The notes under the pieces are model-generated. The model saw only the letters and a list, made by a program, of their open reading frames with translations, made no database searches and was not told the origin of the DNA. From Oscillospiraceae bacterium (GTDB taxonomy: Bacteria; Bacillota_A; Clostridia; Oscillospirales; Oscillospiraceae): a stretch of 20,348 bases of DNA. A program made the position numbers and the translations under genes. Positions 14,596 to 19,969 of the stretch are shown here, in pieces. The DNA is taken from NCBI GenBank assembly GCA_017936985.1, contig JAGBEM010000179.1, positions 1-20,348 on the forward strand, given 5' to 3'. Within the stretch, counting starts at the first letter, position 1. Every line of letters begins with the position of its first letter.

Positions 14596-14796
14596 ATGTA
14601 CAGACGCATTCGGGATCTTCGGGAAGATTATGACCTGACACAGAAACAGGTTGCGAATCTGCTTGGCATGTCTCAAACCGGCTATTCTAAATATGAAACC
14701 GGAGAAAATGATATTCCTACTGCGGTTTTGATCAAGTTGGCAGACTTTTATAAAACGACCACAGATTATTTACTTGGCAGAACAGATATAAAATAG
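14596..14796 (+). CDS. XRE-family helix-turn-helix transcriptional regulator
   Basis: A 66-residue protein that is almost entirely one Cro/C1-type DNA-binding domain: IRDLREDYDLTQKQVANLLGMSQTGYSKYETGENDIPTAVLIKLADFY. The turn between the helices is LLGMSQTGYSKYE, and the tail TTDYLLGRTD is typical of short stand-alone XRE repressors. The gene is AT-rich compared with flanking core genes. ATG 14596 follows TGAGGTGA. It is divergent from the Cys-rich gene, and a hairpin terminator follows. Autoregulation through the repeats in the spacer is likely from the layout. Confidence 0.93.
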   Translation: MYRRIRDLREDYDLTQKQVANLLGMSQTGYSKYETGENDIPTAVLIKLADFYKTTTDYLLGRTDIK

Positions 14797-14807
14797 GGAT
14801 ACTACAA

Positions 14808-14834
14808 AAGGGACACCTCAGTGGGGTGTCCCTT
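14808..14834 (+). terminator. Hairpin after the XRE gene
   Basis: AAGGGACACC (14808-14817) pairs with GGTGTCCCTT (14825-14834). The sequence after the stem is AT-rich but has no long T-run, so it is a moderate terminator. Confidence 0.65.
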
Positions 14835-14875
14835 ACATTATAACAATTCTTAATCTTTTCTTAAGGAATGCCGGA

Positions 14876-14905
14876 TTGTGAAAGATAGGGAGAATATGGT
14901 AAAAT
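14876..14905 (+). promoter_or_regulatory. Candidate promoter of the YwaF-like gene
   Basis: TTGTGA (14876-14881), 18-nt spacer, TAAAAT (14900-14905). Confidence 0.45.
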
Positions 14906-14939
14906 CATACCGTAATATTGGATAAAGAGAGGTATCGGT

Positions 14940-15713
14940 ATGGAACTTTGGTCCAAGGAGCATATGATAACACTGCTGCCGGCGGTGGCGGTGATGATCA
15001 TCATTGCACTCATACTGCGCGCAACCATTGGCAAAAAAGATATGAAGATCCGTATGATCCCGTTCCAGATCTTGGCGGTGATTCTGTTTTTGCTGGAGAT
15101 CGGCAAGCAGGTGGATTCGTACTTGCATGGGTATGACCTGTATCATCTGCCGTTCCATTTCTGCTCGCTGTTCATTTTTATGCTGCCGATCATGGCGTTT
15201 TACCGGGGCAAGCATGAGAACACTGTCCGGGCCATTACCGCGACGCTGTGCACTTCGGTGTTTCTGCTGATGATGATCTATCCCTGCCTGATCTACAGTG
15301 CGGGCAACATCAATGCGTTCTTTACAGAGTATCAGTCCATGCATACGGTGGCGTTCCACAATATCGTGGTGTTTGAATTTATTCTCATTGTTGCGCTGGG
15401 GCTGCACACACCTGCTCCAAAGGGAGAACCCAAGGTGCTGGTGATCTTCATGTTCTGCTTCTGTGCGGTATCGGCTACCATGGCGCATCTGCTGAAGACC
15501 AATTACAACAACTTCTATACCTGCAACATACCGCCGCTGGAGACGGTGCGGGTCGCTGTGGCGTCTTCCCTCGGGGAGGGCGTGGCGGCGGTGATGTATG
15601 TGCTGATTGTCACGGTTCTGGATGTTCTGTTTGTGCAGCTGGCTTATCAGCTTTGCAAAGCGCTGCTGCGTTTGTTCTCCGGAGCAAAAAAGACCAAAGC
15701 GGAATGTGCTTGA
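14940..15713 (+). CDS. YwaF/TMEM164-like integral membrane protein
   Basis: A 257-residue protein with about seven hydrophobic helices (near residues 10-27, 41-58, 68-87, 97-119, 138-156, 166-184, 212-236). The motif LYHLPFHFCSLFIFMLPI (H69, H73, C75) and the later HNIVVFE and TNYNNFYTCNIPP fit the TIGR02206/YwaF family, related to eukaryotic TMEM164. Human TMEM164 has been reported as an acyltransferase acting on ether phospholipids, with an essential cysteine; whether C75 is equivalent is inference. The bacterial function is unknown. ATG 14940 follows AGAGAGGT. It is monocistronic, with its own promoter and a downstream hairpin, and marks the return to core-like base composition after the AT-rich XRE pair. 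Confidence 0.75.
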   Translation: MELWSKEHMITLLPAVAVMIIIALILRATIGKKDMKIRMIPFQILAVILFLLEIGKQVDSYLHGYDLYHLPFHFCSLFIFMLPIMAFYRGKHENTVRAITATLCTSVFLLMMIYPCLIYSAGNINAFFTEYQSMHTVAFHNIVVFEFILIVALGLHTPAPKGEPKVLVIFMFCFCAVSATMAHLLKTNYNNFYTCNIPPLETVRVAVASSLGEGVAAVMYVLIVTVLDVLFVQLAYQLCKALLRLFSGAKKTKAECA

Positions 15714-15727
15714 TAATCCTATGAAAT

Positions 15728-15757
15728 GCCGGGTGCGCCAGAAAGGGTGCACCCGGC
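15728..15757 (+). terminator. Hairpin terminator after the YwaF-like gene
   Basis: GCCGGGTGC (15728-15736) pairs with GCACCCGGC (15749-15757), with further partial pairing inside. Only a short T stretch follows. Confidence 0.7.
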
Positions 15758-15794
15758 TTGTATATTGCCACTTTGTGCCAATGTGCAGATTTTC

Positions 15795-15827
15795 TTGACT
15801 AATTTGTCGGGAGTTATTATAATAACT
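15795..15827 (+). promoter_or_regulatory. Promoter of the S-component/hydrogenase operon with a palindrome over the -10 box
   Basis: TTGACT (15795-15800), 17-nt spacer and a perfect TATAAT (15818-15823) form a strong promoter. A perfect 16-bp palindrome, AGTTATTATAATAACT (15812-15827), contains the whole -10 box. A dimeric repressor bound here would block initiation. The sequence does not match the Rex consensus. Confidence 0.8.
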
Positions 15828-15855
15828 GCATATATAAAGGAAAGGCAGTAAGAAA

Positions 15856-16401
15856 ATGAAGAAAAAAGTTCTTTGGATCACGGAAACTGCTGTTATGCTG
15901 GCGCTGTTGGTGGTGTTACAGTGGCTGACCAAGCCGCTGGGGCAGTTTGTTACCGGATCCTGTGTCAATGCGGTGCTGGCGATAACGGTCTTGTTTTGCG
16001 GCATGAGCAGCGGTATTACGGTGGCGCTGGTCAGCCCTGTGTGTGCGTACCTTTTGGGAATTGCGCCCCAGATTTTGACAGTGCCTGCCATTATGATCGG
16101 AAACACTGCGTTTGTGGTGGCGCTGCGGATGGCTGGAGGCGGCAGCAAGCTGCTGTGGAAGAATGTGACTGCCTGGCTGGGTGCGGCGCTTTGCAAATTT
16201 GCGCTGCTGTATCTCATTGTGAAATATGTTATCTGCGGTATTTTGGCGGATGGCTTGATGGCTCAAGGGCTGCTGAAAGCACCGATGCTGACGGCACTGC
16301 CTGCTACCTTTGGCGCGGCGCAGCTGGTGACTGCGATGGTCGGCGGTGCGGTGGCTCTGCTGATCGTTCCGGTGCTGAAAAAGGCACTGAAAAGAAATTA
16401 A
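15856..16401 (+). CDS. ECF transporter S component family membrane protein
   Basis: S components are small membrane proteins that bind a vitamin or cofactor precursor and work with a shared EcfA/A'/T energy module. This 181-residue protein has about five or six hydrophobic helices, starting WITETAVMLALLVVLQWLTKP, followed by VTGSCVNAVLAITVLFCGMSSGITVALVSPVCAYLLG, a layout like other ECF substrate-binding components. No Ecf ATPase or T subunit lies in the window, which is normal for group II systems. The substrate is not identifiable. ATG 15856 follows AAAGGAAAGG. A [FeFe] hydrogenase gene starts 12 nt after the stop, with its ribosome binding site overlapping the stop codon, so both are expressed together from the palindromic promoter. 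Family assignment is by helix pattern and sequence feel. Confidence 0.75.
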   Translation: MKKKVLWITETAVMLALLVVLQWLTKPLGQFVTGSCVNAVLAITVLFCGMSSGITVALVSPVCAYLLGIAPQILTVPAIMIGNTAFVVALRMAGGGSKLLWKNVTAWLGAALCKFALLYLIVKYVICGILADGLMAQGLLKAPMLTALPATFGAAQLVTAMVGGAVALLIVPVLKKALKRN

Positions 16402-16413
16402 GGAGGCGGCATT

Positions 16414-17919
16414 ATGCGTGGTATTCCTTCTCTGATCACGGATATTCGTAAGAAAGTATTCACCGAGGTGGCCAGAATGGCCTACGATGGCGGTGACTAT
16501 ACCAAGGCAGAGGATCTGCCGTACATCATTGTTCCCGGCGACCGGCCGCTGCACCGGGAGTCTGTGTTTCTGGAGCGCGCTAGTGCCGGTGAGAGGGTGC
16601 GTCTTGCCATGGGTCTGGGCGTGCGCCCCATCCAGACAAGATCTCTGATGACTGACGGCATGGATGCTGCTGCGGTGGCACAGCAGTACTATGAGCCGCC
16701 CCTGGTCAACATCATTCCCTATGCCTGTCATGCCTGCCCCACCAACCAATATCGGGTGACGGAGAGTTGCCAGAACTGTCTGGCGGCCTCCTGCCAGAAG
16801 GTGTGTCCCAAGGATGCGATCTCCTTTGTCAACGGCAAGAGTTATATTGACCCGGAGAAGTGCATCAAGTGCGGCAAGTGTGCAAAGGCTTGTCCTTATC
16901 ATGCAATCATCCATCTGGAGCGGCCCTGTGCGGCGGCTTGCGGTATGGATGCGATCGTATCCGATGAATACGGCAGAGCGACCATCAATCAGGATAAGTG
17001 CGTTGCCTGCGGTCAGTGCCTGGTCAGCTGCCCCTTTGGCGCGATTGTAGATAAGGGCCAGATCTTCCAGGTTATCCAGTCTATCATGAAGGGCGATAAG
17101 GTGGTTGCTATCGTTGCGCCTGCCTTTATCGGTCAGTTTGGCAAGCACTCCACCCCCGGTAAATTTATTGCGGCCATGAAGCAGCTGGGCTTCCACCGAA
17201 TCGTGGAGGTGGCGGTGGGCGCGGATATGTGTACCATCGAGGAAGCCAAGGACTTTTTGGAAAAAGTGCCTGCTGAGCAGAAGTACATGGCGACTTCCTG
17301 CTGCCCGGCCTGGCATTCCATGATCTATAAGCTGTTTCCCAGCGAAACGAAGAATATTTCCATGACCTTGACGCCGATGGTGTTCACAGCCCGGCTGATG
17401 AAGAAAAAGTATCCGGATTGCAAGGTGGTCTTTGTAGGTCCCTGTGCCGCGAAAAAGCTGGAGGCCATCCGGGAGGATATTCGTTCTGATGTGGACTTTG
17501 TGCTGACCTTTGAAGAGCTGCAGGGTATGTTTGAGGCCAAGCAGATCAACTTCGAGACCATCGAGCCTATGTTTGACCTGAATGAGGGCACTGCCGCTGG
17601 CCGCGGTTTCGCGATTTCCGGTGGTGTTGCCGGTGCGGTGACGGATGTGATCCATCAGACAAATCCGGAGGTAGAGGTCAAGACAGCCCGGGCAGAAGGT
17701 CTGCGGGAATGCCGCAAGCTGATGCTGATGGCAAAGGCCGGTAAATACAACGGGTATCTTCTGGAAGGCATGGCTTGTCCCGGAGGCTGCGTCGCCGGTG
17801 CCGGCACGCTGCTGCCTGTAGATCTGGCGGCCAATGTGGTTGGCCGGTATCAGAAGGAAGCAGATACGGAAAGTCCGTTGGAGAGCCCCTACCGGGATAA
17901 AGGTGAGACACTGGATTGA
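16414..17919 (+). CDS. [FeFe] hydrogenase, ferredoxin-type, with group-B-like L2 motif
   Basis: A 501-residue hydrogenase that interconverts protons and H2. The H-cluster motifs are complete: TSCCPAW with C296 (proton-relay position) and C297, GPCAAKKLE with C344, and EGMACPGGC with C455 and C459. The L2 motif reads GPC rather than the MPC of classic group A enzymes, a feature I associate with group B enzymes of gut Firmicutes. Upstream lie cysteine clusters for several [4Fe-4S] centres, including CQNCLAASCQKVCP, CIKCGKCAKACP and CVACGQCLVSCP. A unique N-terminal region of about 100 residues precedes them. No signal peptide is seen, so it is cytoplasmic and likely uses ferredoxin. ATG 16414 follows AAGGAGG. 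Maturation genes hydEFG are not in the window. It shares an operon with the S component upstream. Confidence 0.93.
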   Translation: MRGIPSLITDIRKKVFTEVARMAYDGGDYTKAEDLPYIIVPGDRPLHRESVFLERASAGERVRLAMGLGVRPIQTRSLMTDGMDAAAVAQQYYEPPLVNIIPYACHACPTNQYRVTESCQNCLAASCQKVCPKDAISFVNGKSYIDPEKCIKCGKCAKACPYHAIIHLERPCAAACGMDAIVSDEYGRATINQDKCVACGQCLVSCPFGAIVDKGQIFQVIQSIMKGDKVVAIVAPAFIGQFGKHSTPGKFIAAMKQLGFHRIVEVAVGADMCTIEEAKDFLEKVPAEQKYMATSCCPAWHSMIYKLFPSETKNISMTLTPMVFTARLMKKKYPDCKVVFVGPCAAKKLEAIREDIRSDVDFVLTFEELQGMFEAKQINFETIEPMFDLNEGTAAGRGFAISGGVAGAVTDVIHQTNPEVEVKTARAEGLRECRKLMLMAKAGKYNGYLLEGMACPGGCVAGAGTLLPVDLAANVVGRYQKEADTESPLESPYRDKGETLD

Positions 17920-17929
17920 GCGGCATATA

Positions 17930-17959
17930 AACCGGCGCACTGCAAAGTGCGCCGGTTTT
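17930..17959 (+). terminator. Terminator of the hydrogenase operon
   Basis: A perfect 12-bp stem (17930-17941 with 17946-17957) with a GCAA tetraloop and a short T-run. Confidence 0.9.
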
Positions 17960-17982
17960 GCCTGTAAAAATTGGGGGATGTG

Positions 17983-18114
17983 TTTTTTCTTGTTTCGGCA
18001 AGAAAAGAACGAAAAGAAGCCGACACAGGGGAGATGTTAATGCCGCGCTCCCGCGCGCCAGGTACACTCTCTCCTGTGTACCCCTCCTGTAGCGCATCGC
18101 CATGGGGGTGATGC
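17983..18114. repeat. Gene-free block of hairpins
   Basis: From 17960 to 18300 there is no credible gene. Three hairpins are clear: TTTTCTTG with CAAGAAAA (17985-17992, 17999-18006), GGTACAC with GTGTACC (18061-18067, 18076-18082), and GCATC with GATGC (18094-18098, 18110-18114) with extra inner pairs. The GC-rich part at 18041-18058 may pair as well. The block resembles a dispersed intergenic repeat, though I cannot confirm other copies. Confidence 0.5.
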
Positions 18115-18206
18115 TTGTTAAAATTCAGTTTGTCGGGCTGATAAAATCGGCGCGATGACTTAAATTTACAATGTGGGCTTATTTCATACAAAAGGTAACA
18201 TTGTAC

Positions 18207-18243
18207 CAGGAGATTCCCACGTCGCTTCGCGACTCGCAATGAC
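18207..18243. repeat. REP-like palindromic element
   Basis: The core hairpin GTCGC-TTC-GCGAC (18221-18233) is flanked by GGAGATTCCCAC and TCGCAATGACA. On the minus strand it reads TGTCATTGCGAG-hairpin-GTGGGAATC, the form of a widespread family of short bacterial palindromes (TCATTGCGAG...GCAATC). ACATTGT occurs on both sides (18198-18204 and 18252-18258). Confidence 0.7.
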
Positions 18244-18310
18244 ATATTTTTACATTGTGTCCATATTCTGCAGAGCGATAAATCCCAATTTATGAGGTGT
18301 GTGACGGCGG

Positions 18311-18339
18311 TTGCATTTTATAGAAAAGCATGGTATAAT
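18311..18339 (+). promoter_or_regulatory. Promoter of the Nudix gene
   Basis: TTGCAT (18311-18316), 17-nt spacer, perfect TATAAT (18334-18339). Confidence 0.75.
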
Positions 18340-18369
18340 TCGCCTATCTGTTTTTGAAGAAGGAACACC

Positions 18370-18882
18370 ATGGAATTTAATGATATTTACGACAAAAACC
18401 GGAATAAGACCGGTCGCGTCCACCGCCGGGGTACTCCCTGGAAACCGGGGGAATACGGGCTGGTGGTATGCGTCTGGGTCTATGACGGGAAGGGAAAACT
18501 GCTGCTGACCCGCCGGGCAAAGGGTAAGAGCTTTGCCGGCACCTGGGAAAATTCCGGTGGTGCAGCCAAAGCAGGGGAGACAAGCCTGGAGGCCATTACC
18601 CGGGAACTGTTTGAAGAGACTGGGATCCGGGCAGAGCCGGAGGAATTTGAACTGCTGGGTTCTGACCGGGATGCCCATACCCATTATGATTTTTACTGTC
18701 TAAAGCGGACGACACCTTTAAATCAAATCGTACTGCTGCCAGGAGAGACGGACGGTGTCCAGTGGGCGGATCATGAGACGATCCATGAAATGATCCGTTC
18801 CCGGCAGATCTGCCGGATCATTGCCGGGCAGTTTCTGCGGCAGGAGTCGGAACTCAAAAAACGGCAAACTGCACAAGATTGA
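18370..18882 (+). CDS. Nudix hydrolase (IPP-isomerase/YfcD-like)
   Basis: Nudix enzymes hydrolyse nucleoside diphosphates linked to another group, or in this subgroup may isomerise isopentenyl diphosphate. The 170-residue protein carries a complete Nudix box: G64 with E70, then RELFEETGI with R78, E79, E82 and E83 for magnesium binding. The stretch before it, LVVCVWVYDGKGKLLLTRRAKGKSFAGTWENSGG, with NDIYDKN at the start, is typical of the IPP isomerase/YfcD branch. The substrate cannot be told from sequence. ATG 18370 follows AGAAGGA at a normal distance and matches the promoter position. It is probably monocistronic; the hairpin at 18954-19009 could act as its terminator. Confidence 0.92.
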   Translation: MEFNDIYDKNRNKTGRVHRRGTPWKPGEYGLVVCVWVYDGKGKLLLTRRAKGKSFAGTWENSGGAAKAGETSLEAITRELFEETGIRAEPEEFELLGSDRDAHTHYDFYCLKRTTPLNQIVLLPGETDGVQWADHETIHEMIRSRQICRIIAGQFLRQESELKKRQTAQD

Positions 18883-18919
18883 TGGGAAAATTTTGTGACC
18901 GTTACCGGTAGGATTATGC

Positions 18920-18949
18920 TTGAAATGTCACCCTGTTTTGGGATATAAT
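18920..18949 (+). promoter_or_regulatory. Promoter of the phosphoribosyltransferase gene
   Basis: TTGAAA (18920-18925), 18-nt spacer, perfect TATAAT (18944-18949). Transcription would start at 18955-18957, at the first base pairs of the leader hairpin. Confidence 0.65.
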
Positions 18950-18953
18950 GAAA

Positions 18954-19015
18954 AAAAGCGTTTTAGAGCATCCGGCGTAAACGCTTGTGCCGGAGCTTTG
19001 AACGCTTTTCTTTTT
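18954..19015 (+). promoter_or_regulatory. Structured leader with terminator and alternative pairing (candidate attenuator)
   Basis: The outer stem AAAAGCGTT (18954-18962) pairs with AACGCTTTT (19001-19009), followed by CTTTTT. Inside, AGC-A-TCCGGC (18967-18976) pairs with GCCGGAGCT (18989-18997). The loop of the inner hairpin holds AAACGCTT (18979-18986), a perfect complement of AAGCGTTT (18956-18963). The 5' end can therefore pair with either of two partners, excluding one another. Whether this responds to a signal is unknown. Confidence 0.55.
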
Positions 19016-19041
19016 CAATAAGAAAACGGAGGACTTCAACT

Positions 19042-19677
19042 ATGATCGAAATTGTCAATCTGCCCGTCCGCCGGGGTAAGGCGCCGCTGCGTTATGCCCA
19101 TGGCCATTTTGCCACCAATCACAGCCATATCAATTACTATATTGATATTACATACCAAAAGACCCGTTTGAGTGAAGCCAAGGACAGCGCAAAGGAATTG
19201 GTGTCCCACTTCGTTAACAACACCCCGGTGGATACCATTTTGTGCCTGGACGGTACGGCTGTGCTGGGCACCTGTGTTGCCGAGGAGTTGACCAAGAGCG
19301 GTTTCCGCACCATTAACCAGCACCAGACGATTTATGTGCTGGAACCGGAGTACAATGCAAACTCCCAGATCATCTTCCGGGAGAATGTTGTTCCTATGAT
19401 CCGTGGCAAGCATGTGCTGATCCTGATGGCTTCGGTTACTACCGGCTATACCGCCAAGCGCTCTGTGGAAGCCATCGGTTACTACGGCGGCATGGTGGCA
19501 GGTGTTGCGGCGATCTACCGGGCGGTGGATGAGGTTGCCGGCTACCCGGTCCGCTCTGTGTACAGTGTGGACGACCTGCCGGATTATGCCAGCTACGATT
19601 ACCGGGACTGCCCCTACTGCAAGCAGGGAAGACGGATCGATGCGCTGGTCAACAGCTTCGGATATTCGGCACTGTAA
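19042..19677 (+). CDS. Orotate-phosphoribosyltransferase-like protein
   Basis: A 211-residue protein of the type I phosphoribosyltransferase fold. The usual PRPP-loop region reads HVLILMASVTTGYTAKRSVEAI (residues 124-145), but the two acidic residues that normally precede the TTG (as in DDVITTGGT) are replaced by MAS. The N-terminus RRGKAPLRYAHGHFATNHSHINYYID and the segment TILCLDGTAVLG resemble PyrE-like proteins of Ruminococcaceae. A C-terminal CPYC (190-193) suggests a metal site. The in-frame start at 18985 lies in the structured leader; ATG 19042 follows GGAGG (19028-19032) and is preferred. rpoB follows after a terminator. It may be a true OPRT, or a relative with altered PRPP binding or regulatory function. 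Confidence 0.82.
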   Translation: MIEIVNLPVRRGKAPLRYAHGHFATNHSHINYYIDITYQKTRLSEAKDSAKELVSHFVNNTPVDTILCLDGTAVLGTCVAEELTKSGFRTINQHQTIYVLEPEYNANSQIIFRENVVPMIRGKHVLILMASVTTGYTAKRSVEAIGYYGGMVAGVAAIYRAVDEVAGYPVRSVYSVDDLPDYASYDYRDCPYCKQGRRIDALVNSFGYSAL

Positions 19678-19692
19678 TTATATATTGTATGG

Positions 19693-19721
19693 AAAAGCTC
19701 CGCCTGCAGGCGGAGCTTTTT
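19693..19721 (+). terminator. Terminator of the phosphoribosyltransferase gene
   Basis: A perfect 12-bp stem (19693-19704 with 19709-19720) with a TGCA loop and T-run. Confidence 0.93.
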
Positions 19722-19738
19722 GCGTAAAAAAATAAAAA

Positions 19739-19757
19739 CCGAAGCAAAAAGCTTCGG
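19739..19757 (-). terminator. Hairpin oriented as a minus-strand terminator
   Basis: CCGAAGC (19739-19745) pairs with GCTTCGG (19751-19757). A-runs flank it on the plus strand, so the T-run needed for termination exists on the minus strand only. No minus-strand gene lies to its right within the window. Confidence 0.5.
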
Positions 19758-19776
19758 AAAAAATGTAAATTGTGGA

Positions 19777-19805
19777 TTGACAAACGGATGCGGATGGTGT
19801 ACAAT
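19777..19805 (+). promoter_or_regulatory. Promoter of rpoB
   Basis: Perfect -35 TTGACA (19777-19782), 17-nt spacer, TACAAT (19800-19805). The start would be near 19812, giving a leader of about 158 nt. Confidence 0.85.
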
Positions 19806-19819
19806 GGTATTCCATATTG

Positions 19820-19915
19820 GATATTATGCCCTTTTACGCCATCATCCTTTTGTGAGGACATAATATCACAGATATTGGCGGTTGTCAAGCAGTAAGAAAA
19901 TGGAAAGTGACAACC
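19820..19915 (+). other. Structured rpoB leader with two 9-bp stems
   Basis: GATATTATG (19820-19828) pairs with CATAATATC (19859-19867), and CGGTTGTCA (19879-19887) pairs with TGACAACCG (19907-19915 region). Neither is followed by a T-run, so they are not terminators. They might be a binding site or simply protect the leader. Confidence 0.5.
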
Positions 19916-19969
19916 GTTCCGAGCGTATCAAAAATCGTGAGTAACACACAATTCGAAAGAAAGGCTGTG

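Noticed and set aside
15812..15827. Rex binding site at the hydrogenase promoter
   Set aside because: The palindrome is AGTTATTA-TAATAACT, which lacks the TTGTTAA-N4-TTAACAA pattern.
15916..17940. Long open frame (674 codons) antisense to the S component and hydrogenase
   Set aside because: It is the shadow of two well-supported genes and runs through their terminator.
17889..18245. Minus-strand open frames in the intergenic block after the hydrogenase gene
   Set aside because: They are translations of hairpins and the REP-like element (product starts MSLRVAKRRGN), another common false gene.
18941..19015. Possible purine riboswitch or PyrR-binding leader before the phosphoribosyltransferase gene
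   Set aside because: The conserved core sequences of the purine riboswitch and of PyrR binding loops are not present, so only a generic attenuator is proposed.
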